64,000 bases of DNA from Micromonospora globbae (GTDB lineage: Bacteria > Actinomycetota > Actinomycetes > Mycobacteriales > Micromonosporaceae), in the NCBI RefSeq assembly GCF_003610785.1, contig NZ_RAQQ01000017.1, forward strand, positions 62,001-126,000, written 5' to 3'. The position numbers and the translations under genes were made by a program. The notes below the pieces were generated by a model, which worked only from the letters and a program-made list of their open reading frames with translations, searched no databases and was not told where the DNA came from. Each line of letters opens with the position of its first letter. Position 1 is the first letter of the stretch. Positions 40,977-50,370 of the stretch are shown here, in pieces.

Positions 40977-42446
40977 ATGCCGCTCGTGGCGGGGGTGGAC
41001 TCGTCCACCCAGTCGTGCAAGGTGGTGATCCGGGACGCGGAGACCGGAGCCCTGGTCCGCGAGGGCCGGGCGCCGCACCCGGACGGCACCGAGGTCGACC
41101 CGGCCGCCTGGTGGACGGCGCTGCGGGCGGCGGTCGACGCCGCCGGCGGGTTGGCCGACGTGGCGGCCGTCTCGATCGGGGGTCAGCAGCACGGGATGGT
41201 GGTGCTGGACGAGGCGGGCCACGTCGTCCGTCCCGCGCTGCTGTGGAACGACACCCGTTCGGCCGGCGCCGCCGCCGACCTGATCGCCGAGGCCGGCGGC
41301 GGCGAGGCCGGGCGCCGGTTCTGGGCCGACGCGGTGGGCAGCGTGCCGGTGGCGAGCTTCACCGCCACGAAGCTGCGCTGGCTGGCCCGGCACGAGCCGG
41401 AGCACGCCGCCCGGGTCGCCGCCGTCTGCCTGCCCCACGACTGGCTCACGTGGCGGCTGGCCGGTGCGCCGGGCCTCGCGGCGCTGCGCACCGACCGCGG
41501 GGACGCCAGCGGCACCGGGTACTGGTCGACGGCGACCGGGGAGTACCGGTTCGACCTGCTGGAACGCGCCTTCGGTCGCCGCATCGCGGTGCCCGCGGTG
41601 CTCGGTCCGGCGGAGGCGGCCGGGGAGCTGCACCCGGACGCGCTCGGCACCGGGGTGCCGCAGGCCGCCGCGAGCGGGGTGCTGCTGGGCCCCGGCACCG
41701 GGGACAACGCCGCCGCCGCACTGGGCGTCGGCGCCGGCCCGGGCGACGTGGTGGTCTCCATCGGCACGTCCGGCACCGTGTTCAGCGTCGCCGAGGGCCC
41801 GTCCGCCGATCCCAGCGGCATCGTGGCCGGCTTCGCCGACGCCACCGGGCGGTTCCTGCCGCTGGTCTGCACGCTCAACGCCGCGCGCGTGCTGGACGCC
41901 GCCGCGGCGATGCTCCGGGTCGGCCTGGACGAGCTGGCCGACCTGGCGCTCTCCGCGCCGGCCGGCGCCGACGGGCTCGTGATGGTCCCCTACCTGGAAG
42001 GGGAGCGGACCCCGAACCGGCCGGACGCCACCGGGGCCGTGCACGGCCTCACGCTGCGCACGTCGACCCCGGCGCACCTCGCGCGGGCGGCCGTCGAGGG
42101 GCTGCTCGCCGCGCTCGCCGACGGGCTGGACGCGCTCGTCGCCCAGGGCGCCGAGGTGCGCCGGGTGATCCTCGTCGGCGGCGGGGCCCGGTCGGTCGCG
42201 GTGCGGCGGATCGCACCGCAGGTCTTCGGCTGCCCGGTGGTCGTGCCGCCGCCCGGCGAGTACGTCGCCGACGGCGCGGCCCGCCAGGCCGCGTGGGTCG
42301 CCCTGGGCGGTGCCGCGCCGCCCGCGTGGCACCTCGCCGGCACCGAGGAGTACGACGCCGAGCCGGTCCCGGCGATCCGCGAGCGGTACGCGGCCGCCCG
42401 CGAGCACCACCTCGACCGGGTCGGCGCGGCGGGAGACGACGGCTGA
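40977..42446 (+). CDS. xylB: Xylulokinase
   Basis: A 489-residue FGGY-family kinase that phosphorylates D-xylulose to xylulose-5-phosphate. Motifs: VAGVDSSTQSCKVVIRDAET (phosphate-binding), ISIGGQQHGMVVLD-like AVSIGGQQHGMVV, LLWNDTRSA, CLPHDWLTWRL and the C-terminal nucleotide site ILVGGGARSVAVRRIAPQVF. It is in an operon with xylA. It completes the xylose catabolic pair under the divergent ROK repressor. Confidence 0.95.
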   Translation: MPLVAGVDSSTQSCKVVIRDAETGALVREGRAPHPDGTEVDPAAWWTALRAAVDAAGGLADVAAVSIGGQQHGMVVLDEAGHVVRPALLWNDTRSAGAAADLIAEAGGGEAGRRFWADAVGSVPVASFTATKLRWLARHEPEHAARVAAVCLPHDWLTWRLAGAPGLAALRTDRGDASGTGYWSTATGEYRFDLLERAFGRRIAVPAVLGPAEAAGELHPDALGTGVPQAAASGVLLGPGTGDNAAAALGVGAGPGDVVVSIGTSGTVFSVAEGPSADPSGIVAGFADATGRFLPLVCTLNAARVLDAAAAMLRVGLDELADLALSAPAGADGLVMVPYLEGERTPNRPDATGAVHGLTLRTSTPAHLARAAVEGLLAALADGLDALVAQGAEVRRVILVGGGARSVAVRRIAPQVFGCPVVVPPPGEYVADGAARQAAWVALGGAAPPAWHLAGTEEYDAEPVPAIRERYAAAREHHLDRVGAAGDDG

Positions 42447-42454
42447 CCGCCGGG

Positions 42455-42491
42455 CACGGGCGGGTGGCGGCCGTGCCGTCACCCGCCCGTG
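42455..42491. terminator. Terminator after xylB
   Basis: A perfect 12-bp stem, CACGGGCGGGTG (42455-42466) with 42480-42491, and a 13-nt loop. It falls between xylB and the MFS gene and suggests the latter is transcribed separately. Confidence 0.7.
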
Positions 42492-42516
42492 ACCTTGGGC
42501 TGCTTGGCTTCGGCAC

Positions 42517-43944
42517 ATGACCTTGACCCGGGGTGGGATGGCACGGGCCTGGGGCGGGACGGCGGCGCACCGCGGCTACAGCGTGGTGGTGTTCGTGGTG
42601 CTCGCCTCTCTGGACAACGTGGCGATCGGGCTGGTGCCGCCGCTGTACGGTCCGATCGCCGACGCGTTCGGTGTGCCGCAGCGCCTCCTCGGCCTGGTCA
42701 CCGCGGTCAGCTTCGTGGTCAGCGCGGCGGCCGCCGTCGGCTGGGCGTACGTCGGCGACCGCGCCAACCGCAAGCCGCTGCTCATGGTCGGCACGCTCAT
42801 CTGGGCGGCGGGCACCGGTGGCAGCGCGGTCGCCGGGAACTACCCGCTCTTCCTGGCCGCCCAACTGGTGGCCGCCGTGGGGCTGGGCGCCGTGGGCTCG
42901 GTCGGCTTCTCCGTGGTCACCGACCTGATCTCGCCCCGCCGCCGGGGGCTGGTCATGAGCTTCTGGGGGCTCTCGCAGGGCGTCGGCACGCTGGCCGGGA
43001 CGCTGGTGGCCGGCCTGCTGGGCAACACCGACTGGCGCCGGCCGTTCCTGCTGCTGGCCGTCGTCGGCCTGGCCGCCACGGCGGCGTACCTGTTCACGTA
43101 CGACATCCGGCGTGGCCAGAGCGAGCCGGAGCTCGCCGACGCGCTCGCCGCCGGCGGCGACTACGACTACCGGATCAGCCGGGCCGACCTGCCGCGCATC
43201 CTGGCCCGGCGCACCAACCGGTGGCTGATCCTCCAGGGGCTCACGGCGCAGGCCGCGTTCGGCTCCCTCGTCTGGCTGCCGGTGCTGTTCACCGAGCGGG
43301 CCGAGGACCAGGGCTACTCGACCGCCACGGCGGTGGTGGTGGGCAGCATCTTCGCGACGCTCTTCCAGCTCGGCGGCGTCTTCTCCATCGTGGGCGGGCT
43401 CGTCGGCGACGCGGTGCAGCGGCGTACGCCGCGCGGACGCGGGCTCGTGGCGGCCGTCGGCGTCCTCGCCGCGGTGCCGTTCTACGTGGTGCTCTTCTTC
43501 GTGCCGATGCGCATCGACGTGCCCGACGGCGGGAGCACCGGCGCCGTGGTCGCCGCCGTGCTGGCCAGCGTGGTCACCGAGCCGACGGTCGGGCTCAGCC
43601 TGCTCACGGCGCTGTTCGCGCTCGCGTTGACCTCGGCCAACTCGCCGAACTGGTTCGCCCTGATCGCCGACGTCAACCCGCCCGAGCACCGGGGGACGGT
43701 CTACAGCCTCGGCAACCTCGTCAACGGGGTCGGCCGGGCGGCGGGCAACGGCCTGGTCGGCGTCGCGTTCCAGGCGCTGCGGGGCGCGTTCCCGCCGCCG
43801 CTGAACTACGCCGTGGGGCTTGCCGCGTTCCAGCTCTTCTTCGTGCCCACCGGCGTCATGTACTGGCTCGCCGCGCGCCACTCACCGACCGACATCGGCG
43901 CGGTCCGCGACCTCCTGCACACCCGCGCCGAGCGCCTGGAGTAG
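42517..43944 (+). CDS. MFS transporter
   Basis: A 475-residue major facilitator with about 12 membrane helices. The A-loop-like motif between TM2 and TM3 reads GWAYVGDRANRKPLLMVG, and the closing sequence is HSPTDIGAVRDLLHTRAERL. The central loop (DALAAGGDYDYRISRADLPR) is cytosolic. It resembles the spinster-like branch, but the substrate cannot be read from sequence. It could carry xylose or another sugar given its position after xylB, but a terminator separates them. Start ATG 42517 has a poor ribosome site; ATG 42538 is an alternative. Confidence 0.85.
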   Translation: MTLTRGGMARAWGGTAAHRGYSVVVFVVLASLDNVAIGLVPPLYGPIADAFGVPQRLLGLVTAVSFVVSAAAAVGWAYVGDRANRKPLLMVGTLIWAAGTGGSAVAGNYPLFLAAQLVAAVGLGAVGSVGFSVVTDLISPRRRGLVMSFWGLSQGVGTLAGTLVAGLLGNTDWRRPFLLLAVVGLAATAAYLFTYDIRRGQSEPELADALAAGGDYDYRISRADLPRILARRTNRWLILQGLTAQAAFGSLVWLPVLFTERAEDQGYSTATAVVVGSIFATLFQLGGVFSIVGGLVGDAVQRRTPRGRGLVAAVGVLAAVPFYVVLFFVPMRIDVPDGGSTGAVVAAVLASVVTEPTVGLSLLTALFALALTSANSPNWFALIADVNPPEHRGTVYSLGNLVNGVGRAAGNGLVGVAFQALRGAFPPPLNYAVGLAAFQLFFVPTGVMYWLAARHSPTDIGAVRDLLHTRAERLE

Positions 43945-43983
43945 GAGGGGGGCCCTGTCGACGCGTGGCCAGGGCCCCCTCCC
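43945..43983. terminator. Bidirectional terminator between MFS and alpha-glucosidase genes
   Basis: GAGGGGGGCCCTG (43945-43957) pairs with CAGGGCCCCCTC (43970-43981) with one bulged G. It begins immediately after the MFS stop and ends 8 nt before the convergent stop. Confidence 0.8.
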
Positions 43984-43990
43984 GCCGATC

Positions 43991-45652
43991 TCAGGCGCGG
44001 AACCAGACGGTCACGTCGGTCGGGACGCCACCGTCGTCGGTGAGCGGGGCGCTGGCGTGCAGCACCTCGGCACCGGCCGGCAGCGGCACGGGCGCCGCAC
44101 CGAAGTTGGTGAGCACGGTCAGCCCGCCGTTGTCGAAGATGAGCACCTCGTCGCCGGACTCCCGCCAGCGCAGCGTGCCCCGGCCGAGCCCGTGCTCGCG
44201 GCGCAGCCGCAACGCCGTCCGGTACATCTCGTACGTGGAGCCGGGCACATCCCGCTGCCGGTCGAGGGCGTACTCGGCCCAGACCGCGGGCTGCGGGAGC
44301 CAGCTCGCGTCGGTCGGGCCGAAGCCGTACGACGGGGCGTCGGCCTCCCACGGGATCGGCACCCGGCAGCCGTCGCGCCCGCGCTGCGTGTGCCCGCTGC
44401 GCTCCCACGTCGGGTCCTGGCGGGCCTCGTCGGGCATCGTCGTGTGCTCGGGCAGCCCCAGCTCCTCGCCCTGGTAGAGGTAGGCCGAGCCGGGCAGGGC
44501 GAGCATGAGCAGCGTGGCCGCGCGGGCCCGGCGCAGGCCGAGCGCCGCGTCGGGCTGCGGGTCGCCGACGCCGATGCCGTTCGGCCGCGGCGTGCCGACC
44601 GGCAGGCCCAGCCGGGAGGCGTGCCGCACCACGTCGTGGTTGGACAGCACCCAGGTGGTCGGCGCGCCGACCGCGTCGGTCGCCTCCAGGGAGCGGGTGA
44701 TCACCGCGTACTGGGCGGGTGCGGTCCAGGAGGCGAGCAGGTACTCGAAGTTGAACGCCTGGTGCATCTCGTCCGGGCGCACGTACCGGGCCAGCCGCTC
44801 GGCGGGCTCCACCCACGCCTCGGCGACGAGGACCCGCTCGCCCGGGTAGGAGTCCAGCACGCGCCGCCATTCGCGGTAGATCTCGTGCACGCCGTCCTGG
44901 TCCCACATCGGCGGGCGCGGCCGGTCCTCCTCCCGGCCGGAGAGGATCTCCTGCGGCTCCTGCCAGTCGGCCAGGTCGGCCTGCTTCACCAGGCCGTGCG
45001 CCACGTCGACCCGGAAGCCGTCCACGCCCCGGTCCAGCCAGAACCGGAGGATGTCCAGGAACTCCGCCCGCACCTCGGGGTTGTCCCAGTTCAGGTCGGG
45101 CTGACCGGTGTCGAACAGGTGCAGGTACCACTGCCCGGGCCGCCCGTCCGGCTCGACGACGCGGGTCCAGGCCGGCCCGCCGAACACGCTCTGCCAGTCG
45201 TTCGGCGGCTGCGCGCCGTCCGGTCCGCGGCCGTCCCGGAAGACGTACCGGGCGCGTTCCGGGCTGCCGGGAGCCGCGGCCAGCGCCGCGGTGAACCACG
45301 GGTGCGCGGACGAGGTGTGGTTCGGCACCAGGTCGACGATCACCCGCAGGCCGCGCGAGTGCGCCTCGGCGATCAGCTTGTCGGCGTCCGGCAGCCGACC
45401 GAACAGCGGGTCGACGTCGCGGTAGTCGGCCACGTCGTACCCGGCGTCGGCCTGCGGCGACGGGTAGAAGGGGGAGAGCCACACGGCGTCGACCCCCAGT
45501 TCCACGAGGTGGTCGAGGCGGCCGGTGATGCCGGGCAGGTCCCCGATCCCGTCGCCGTCGGAGTCGGCGAACGACCGCGGGTAGATCTGGTAGATGACCG
45601 CCTCGGTCCACCAGCCGGTGATCGGGTCGCCGGACGGGCTGTGCTGCGTCAC
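43991..45652 (-). CDS. Alpha-glucosidase (GH13, AglA-like)
   Basis: A 553-residue cytosolic GH13 alpha-glucosidase. Catalytic residues: nucleophile Asp216 (DGFRVDVAHG), acid/base Glu278 (VLVAEAWVEP) and Asp340 (WVLSNHDVVRH). The N-terminal AVIYQIYPRSFADSDGDGIG and DLVPNHTSSAHPWF blocks are typical of oligo-1,6-/alpha-glucosidases. It would hydrolyse sugars imported by the ABC system encoded just upstream in the same orientation. GTG 45652 is the first plausible start; its ribosome site (GGGAGAAGG) is 14 nt away, so an unusual CTG start nearer to it cannot be excluded. Confidence 0.9.
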   Translation of the reverse strand: MTQHSPSGDPITGWWTEAVIYQIYPRSFADSDGDGIGDLPGITGRLDHLVELGVDAVWLSPFYPSPQADAGYDVADYRDVDPLFGRLPDADKLIAEAHSRGLRVIVDLVPNHTSSAHPWFTAALAAAPGSPERARYVFRDGRGPDGAQPPNDWQSVFGGPAWTRVVEPDGRPGQWYLHLFDTGQPDLNWDNPEVRAEFLDILRFWLDRGVDGFRVDVAHGLVKQADLADWQEPQEILSGREEDRPRPPMWDQDGVHEIYREWRRVLDSYPGERVLVAEAWVEPAERLARYVRPDEMHQAFNFEYLLASWTAPAQYAVITRSLEATDAVGAPTTWVLSNHDVVRHASRLGLPVGTPRPNGIGVGDPQPDAALGLRRARAATLLMLALPGSAYLYQGEELGLPEHTTMPDEARQDPTWERSGHTQRGRDGCRVPIPWEADAPSYGFGPTDASWLPQPAVWAEYALDRQRDVPGSTYEMYRTALRLRREHGLGRGTLRWRESGDEVLIFDNGGLTVLTNFGAAPVPLPAGAEVLHASAPLTDDGGVPTDVTVWFRA

Positions 45653-45732
45653 GTTGCTGCTCAGGGCCTTCTCCCGTGTTGTCGTGCGTGTGCTGCCGTG
45701 GGACTCCCGTCGACGCTGGCGGGCGGTCCCCG

Positions 45733-46797
45733 TTAGTGTGCCCGGGGCGGCGCGGTCGACTCCCGTACGACCAGCCGAGTGGGCAGGATCACCGGTGGGC
45801 CCGGCGTGTCCGGCGGGCAGGGGTGGTCGACGGGCCGGCCACCGACCCGGTCGAGGCCCTGACCGCCGAGCGGGTCCAGCAGGATCCGCGCGGCCAGCCG
45901 GCCCTGCTCGGCCGCCGGCTGGGCCACGGTGCTGAGACCGAGCACGCCCGCGAGGTCGTGGTCGTCGATGCCGACGACGCTGACGTCCTGCGGCACCCGC
46001 AACCCGGCGTCCCGCAGCGCGGCCATGGCGCCCATGGCCATCTCGTCGCACGCCGCCACGATCGCGGTCGGCGGTTCGCCCCGGGCCAGCAGCTCGGCGG
46101 TGGCCCGCGTGCCGCCGTCGATCGTGAACTGCGACTCCACGTCGAGGCTCGGGTCGGGCCGGAGCCCGGCCTCCCGCAGCGCCTCCTGGTAGCCGCGCCG
46201 CCGGTCGACGTGGGTGGTGTAGGCCAGCTCGTCGTCCGGGTCGCCGGAGATGTGCGCGATGCGGCGGTGGCCGAGGTCGAGCAGGTGGCGGGTGGCCGTC
46301 CGCGCGGCGGCCACGTCGTCGATGCGTACGCGCGGCCAGCCGGGCACGGGCGTGCCGGAGCTGATCGTGATCCCGGGCAGGTCGAGCGCGGTGAGCGCGG
46401 TGAGGTCGGTGGCGCCCAGCGGGGTGGCGACGAGCATGATGGCGTCCACCCTCTTGTGCAGGTTCGCCGTCCGCAGCACCCGCTGCCGCATCTGCTCCCG
46501 ACCGCCGAGGTTGTAGAGCAGCAGGTCGTAGCCGGACTGGTGGAGGAAGTCCTCGACCGCCTCGACCACCGTCGCGAAGAACCACCGGGTGATGCGCGGC
46601 ACCACCACGGCGACGGTGCCGGTGCGGCCGCCGGCCAGGCGCGACGCGCTCGGCGACACGGCGTACTGCAGCTGCTCGGCCGCGGCGAGCACCCGGCGGC
46701 GCGTCGCGGGTGAGACGGTGGGGAGGTCGCGCAGCGCCCGGGAGACGGTGGCCGTGGAGACCCCGGCCAGCCGGGCGACATCATCGATCGTCGTCAC
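45733..46797 (-). CDS. LacI-family transcriptional regulator
   Basis: A 354-residue LacI/GalR regulator: N-terminal helix-turn-helix TIDDVARLAGVSTATVSRAL, hinge LQYAVSPSASRLAGG, and a periplasmic-binding-protein-like effector domain (IAHISGDPDDE, DVSVVGIDDHDLAGVLGLST). It lies between the ABC transporter genes and the alpha-glucosidase gene, and it is the obvious candidate to bind the palindrome at 50355-50370. GTG start with GGGGG upstream. Confidence 0.92.
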   Translation of the reverse strand: MTTIDDVARLAGVSTATVSRALRDLPTVSPATRRRVLAAAEQLQYAVSPSASRLAGGRTGTVAVVVPRITRWFFATVVEAVEDFLHQSGYDLLLYNLGGREQMRQRVLRTANLHKRVDAIMLVATPLGATDLTALTALDLPGITISSGTPVPGWPRVRIDDVAAARTATRHLLDLGHRRIAHISGDPDDELAYTTHVDRRRGYQEALREAGLRPDPSLDVESQFTIDGGTRATAELLARGEPPTAIVAACDEMAMGAMAALRDAGLRVPQDVSVVGIDDHDLAGVLGLSTVAQPAAEQGRLAARILLDPLGGQGLDRVGGRPVDHPCPPDTPGPPVILPTRLVVRESTAPPRAH

Positions 46798-46817
46798 GGT
46801 TCCCCCAGCCTCGCTTC

Positions 46818-46857
46818 CGCGACCGCCGCCGCCCCGACCGGGGCGGCGGCGGTCGCG
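46818..46857. terminator. Strong intra-locus terminator between permease and regulator genes
   Basis: A perfect 18-bp stem, CGCGACCGCCGCCGCCCC with its complement at 46840-46857, and a 4-nt loop. It begins just after the second permease stop, so regulator and alpha-glucosidase probably depend on readthrough or their own promoter. Confidence 0.85.
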
Positions 46858-46860
46858 CGG

Positions 46861-47826
46861 TCAGCCCTTGACGCTGCCGGCGAGCAGGCCTCGCACGAAG
46901 TAGCGCTGCAGGGACAGGAACACGATCAGCGGTACGACGATCGAGACGAACGCGCCCGCCGTGAGGCGCTGCCACTCGTTGCCGCGGGTGCCGGCCATCT
47001 CGGCGAGCCGGACGGTGAGCGGCGCCGTCTCGTCGTTGCCGCCGGCGAAGATGAGCGCGACCAGCAGGTCGTTCCAGACCCAGAGGAACTGGAAGATGCC
47101 GAACGCGGCCAGTGCCGGCGTGATGAGCGGCAGGACGATCGTGCGGAAGATCTTCGGGTGGCTCGCGCCGTCGACCCGGGCCGCCTCCATCAGGTCGCCG
47201 GGCAGCTGCGAGATGAAGTTGTGCAGCAGGAACACCGCCAGCGGCAGCGCGAAGCAGGTGTGCGCGAACCACACCTGGGCGAACTTCTGCTCGTCGACCA
47301 GGTCCCACGCCGGCAGCACCTGGACGCCGGCCACGGTCACCCCGGCCGAGAAGAACCGCAGCAGCGGCACGAGGGCCATCTGCAACGGCACGATCTGCAA
47401 CGCGAAGATCGCGATGTAGACCCAGTCCCGGCCGCGGAAGTTCATCCACGCCAGCGCGTACGCGGCCAGCGCCGCGAAGGCGAGCGGGAACAGCACCGAC
47501 GGGATCGTGATCGCCAGCGAGTTGATGAAGTAGCTGGCGAGCTGTCCCGACGAGGCGGACCGCCCGAACAGCACCTCCTGGTAGTTCTCCAGGGTGAACT
47601 GGGGGTTGGTGAAGAACGTCCACCAGCCCGTCGTCTTGATCTCGTCCTCGGGGCGGAACGACGAGACGAACAGCCCGAACGTCGGGACCGTCCACACCAC
47701 CGCGATGACGATCGACACGAGCGAGGCGACGGGGCTGTTCAGCCGCCTGCGTACCCGCCCGACCCGGGTCGGGGTGGCACCGGTGCGCTGCGTTCCGGTG
47801 GGGACCGTGGGGGTTGTCGTGGTCAT
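46861..47826 (-). CDS. Sugar ABC transporter permease (MalG/AglG type)
   Basis: A 321-residue inner-membrane permease with about six helices. The EAA loop that contacts the ATPase is EAARVDGASHPKIFRTIVLP. The start ATG lies one base after the upstream permease gene ends, so the pair is translationally coupled. No ATPase gene is present; many actinomycete sugar importers share the multitasking ATPase MsiK encoded elsewhere. Confidence 0.92.
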   Translation of the reverse strand: MTTTTPTVPTGTQRTGATPTRVGRVRRRLNSPVASLVSIVIAVVWTVPTFGLFVSSFRPEDEIKTTGWWTFFTNPQFTLENYQEVLFGRSASSGQLASYFINSLAITIPSVLFPLAFAALAAYALAWMNFRGRDWVYIAIFALQIVPLQMALVPLLRFFSAGVTVAGVQVLPAWDLVDEQKFAQVWFAHTCFALPLAVFLLHNFISQLPGDLMEAARVDGASHPKIFRTIVLPLITPALAAFGIFQFLWVWNDLLVALIFAGGNDETAPLTVRLAEMAGTRGNEWQRLTAGAFVSIVVPLIVFLSLQRYFVRGLLAGSVKG

Positions 47827-47827
47827 C

Positions 47828-48874
47828 TCAGCCCTCCCGCTGCTGGCGCAGGTTGCGGATCTGGTAGATCACGATCGGGATCACCAGGATGAAGAGGACG
47901 ACGGCCAGCGCGGAGCCCTGGCCGTTCTCGCCGTACCGGAACGCCTGGTTGTACATCTCGTTGGCGATCACGCTGGTGTCGTAGTTGCCGTTGGTCGAGG
48001 TGCGGACGATGTCGAACACCTTGAGCGTGGCGATGGTGATGGTCACCACGACGACGATCAGCGCCGGCCGGATGCTCGGGAGGGTGATCCGCCAGAACAT
48101 CTGCCACGAGGTGACCCCGTCGAGCCGGGCGGCCTCGACGATGTCCGCGGGGATGGCCTTGATCGCGGCGGAGAGCACCACCATGGCGAAGCCGGCCTGG
48201 ATCCAGACCATGATGACGATGAGCAGCAGGGTGTTCAGCGGTGACTCGAGGAGCCACTGCTTCGGCTCCCCGCCGAGGCTCACCACGATCTGGTTCAGCA
48301 GGCCGATCTGCTCCTGCTCGTCACCCCGGTAGGCGTAGACGAACTTCCAGATGATGCTGGCGCCGACGAACGAGATCGCCATCGGCATGAAGATCAGTGA
48401 CTTGGCGACGGCCTCGAACCGGGCCCGGTCCACCATCACGGCGTAGAGCAGGCCGATGGTGGTGGCCACGAGCGGGACCAGGAGCACCCAGACCAGGGTG
48501 TTGACCAGCACCCGGACGATGGAGCCGTCGGAGAACATCCAGCCGTAGTTCTGCAACCCCACCCACTGGTCGCTGTCCTTGTCCATGAACGACAGCAGCG
48601 TCGTGCGGATCGCGGGGACGACCAGCCCGACGACGAGCAGCAGCAGCGTCGGCAGCAGGAAGAACAGAGCGAGGAAGCCCTCCCGCTGCCGGCGCCGGGG
48701 GAGCGGGGCCCCGCTGGCGGAGGCGGCGACGAGCTGCGCCTCCCGGCGGCGGGCGAACCAGGCCGGCACCACGTCGAGAAGCAGGAGCAGGCCACCCACC
48801 ACCGCGACGAAAGCGATCAGCCCGTACATCAGCATGAGGAACTTCGGCTGTTCCTCCGCGAAGTCGAACTCCAT
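47828..48874 (-). CDS. Sugar ABC transporter permease (MalF/AglF type)
   Basis: A 348-residue permease with about eight helices, the first two at the extreme N-terminus (LMLMYGLIAFVAVVGGLLLL). It has a long cytosolic loop and the EAA motif EAARLDGVTSWQMFWRITLP. Start ATG 48874 with GGGAGGG upstream. It pairs with the MalG-type gene to form the channel. Confidence 0.92.
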   Translation of the reverse strand: MEFDFAEEQPKFLMLMYGLIAFVAVVGGLLLLLDVVPAWFARRREAQLVAASASGAPLPRRRQREGFLALFFLLPTLLLLVVGLVVPAIRTTLLSFMDKDSDQWVGLQNYGWMFSDGSIVRVLVNTLVWVLLVPLVATTIGLLYAVMVDRARFEAVAKSLIFMPMAISFVGASIIWKFVYAYRGDEQEQIGLLNQIVVSLGGEPKQWLLESPLNTLLLIVIMVWIQAGFAMVVLSAAIKAIPADIVEAARLDGVTSWQMFWRITLPSIRPALIVVVVTITIATLKVFDIVRTSTNGNYDTSVIANEMYNQAFRYGENGQGSALAVVLFILVIPIVIYQIRNLRQQREG

Positions 48875-48897
48875 CGACCCTCCCAGGTCCTCATGGC

Positions 48898-48936
48898 CGG
48901 TGGGCCGGCCCGCGCGTCACGCGGACCGGCCCACCG
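48898..48936 (-). promoter_or_regulatory. Intercistronic hairpin between binding-protein and permease genes
   Basis: CGGTGGGCCGG (48898-48908) pairs with 48926-48936, and a 5-bp inner stem closes a 5-nt loop. It occupies nearly the whole gap. Such hairpins commonly stabilise the upstream mRNA so that binding protein is made in excess of permease. Confidence 0.65.
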
Positions 48937-48943
48937 TCTCAGA

Positions 48944-50290
48944 TCACTTCCAGCTGCTCTCGATGCCCTGGAGCACGGACGCGGTGTCCTTGCCGTTCAC
49001 CCAGTCGACCATGCCCTTCCAGAACGTCCCCGCGCCGACCGCGGCCGGCATCAGGTCGGAGCCGTCGAAGCGGAAGACCGTGCTCTGGTCCTGGAGGATC
49101 TGGACCGAGAGCTTGTCGATCGGGTTGGCGACGTTGGCCAGGTCGAGCTGCTTGTTCGCCGACACCCAGTCGCCGATCTTGGCGCGGCTGTTGGCGTACT
49201 CGCCGGAGGCCAGGTAGGTCTGGACGGCCTGCACCTCGGGCCGGTCGTTGAAGGCCGCCACGAACTCGCCGCCGCCGAGCACCGGCTTGCCCTTGGCCGG
49301 GTCGATGGCCGGGAAGTAGAAGGCGAAGACGTCGCCGTCCTCACCCACCTTGGTGCCCTCGGGCCACTGGTTCGCGTAGAAGGACGCCTGGCGGTGCAGG
49401 GCGCACTTGCCGGTGGTGATCGGCACGCCGGCCTCCTGGAAGGAGGTGGTGGCGAGGCTCTTCACGCCGCCGAAGCCGCCGTTGACGTACTTCTCGTTCT
49501 TGAGGATGGAGCCGGCGCGGTCGAGCGCCTCGGCGACCTTCGGGTCGTTGAACGGGATGCCGTGCGTGGTCCACTGGTCGTAGACCTCGGGGCCCGCCGT
49601 CCGCAGCAAGACGTCCTCGATCCAGTCGGTGGCCGGCCAGCCGGTGGCGTCACCGGACTCGATGCCGGCGCACCACGGCTTGATGCCGCTCGCCGCGATC
49701 GTGTCGCTGAGCTTGATCAGGTCGTCCCAGGTGGTCGGGACGGTCCAGCCCTTCTCCTTGAACATCTTCGGCGAGTACCAGACGAAGGACTTGACGTTCG
49801 ACCCGAGCGGGGCGCCGTAGAGCGTGCCGTTCACGGTGCTGTACTTCAGCCAGTCCGGCGAGTAGTTCTGCTCGGCCATCGCCTTGGTGTCGGCGCCGAC
49901 CGGCTTCAGCTTGCCCGCGTCGGCGAACCGCTTGAGCAGACCCGGCTGGGGGATGAAGGCCAGGTCGGGCGCGTTGCCGCCGTCCACCCGGACGGGGAGC
50001 TGGGCCTCGAACTCGCCGCTGCCCTCGTGGTCGATGTCGATCCCGGTGCACTCCTCGAACTGCTCCCAGGACTGGTCGAGGCGGTCGGCCTCGATGTCCC
50101 GGATCGACGAGTAGATGCTGACCTTCTTGCCGTCGTGGCCCTTGTACTTGTCGTATGCGGCGCACTCCGCGGAGTCCGCGTTGCTGCTGCTTCCCTTGTC
50201 GTTGCCGGTGCCGCAGGCGGCGGCGCTGAGCGCCAGCCCGAGTACGCCGGCGATCACGAAGGCCTGGCGTGGTCTGGCAAAGACCGCCAT
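48944..50290 (-). CDS. Sugar-binding lipoprotein of ABC importer (AglE type)
   Basis: This 448-residue extracellular solute-binding protein (family 1) has a lipoprotein signal (GLALSAAACGTGND, lipidated Cys at about 26). Family features include VSIYSSIRDIEADRLDQSWE, IDHEGSGEFEAQLPVRVDGG and NAPDLAFIPQPGLLKRFADA, and the closing KGMVDWVNGKDTASVLQGIE. Gene order with two permeases, a LacI regulator and an alpha-glucosidase matches Streptomyces agl-type loci, so alpha-glucosides are the likely ligand. Start ATG 50290 has a strong AAAGGAGG site. A LacI-type palindrome lies 65 nt upstream. Confidence 0.92.
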   Translation of the reverse strand: MAVFARPRQAFVIAGVLGLALSAAACGTGNDKGSSSNADSAECAAYDKYKGHDGKKVSIYSSIRDIEADRLDQSWEQFEECTGIDIDHEGSGEFEAQLPVRVDGGNAPDLAFIPQPGLLKRFADAGKLKPVGADTKAMAEQNYSPDWLKYSTVNGTLYGAPLGSNVKSFVWYSPKMFKEKGWTVPTTWDDLIKLSDTIAASGIKPWCAGIESGDATGWPATDWIEDVLLRTAGPEVYDQWTTHGIPFNDPKVAEALDRAGSILKNEKYVNGGFGGVKSLATTSFQEAGVPITTGKCALHRQASFYANQWPEGTKVGEDGDVFAFYFPAIDPAKGKPVLGGGEFVAAFNDRPEVQAVQTYLASGEYANSRAKIGDWVSANKQLDLANVANPIDKLSVQILQDQSTVFRFDGSDLMPAAVGAGTFWKGMVDWVNGKDTASVLQGIESSWK

Positions 50291-50354
50291 GCCGTCCTCC
50301 TTTCTTGCCGGCGCGGTCGTCCAGACCCGGCGCCGGTCCGATGGGCGTCCCCAC

Positions 50355-50370
50355 ATGTAAGCGCTTGCAT
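50355..50370. promoter_or_regulatory. LacI-family operator upstream of the sugar ABC operon
   Basis: ATGTAAGCGCTTGCAT is palindromic at 14 of 16 positions around AAGCGCTT, the core typical of LacI/GalR operators. It lies 65 nt before the binding-protein start codon. The LacI regulator encoded in the same locus is the natural ligand. Confidence 0.75.
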
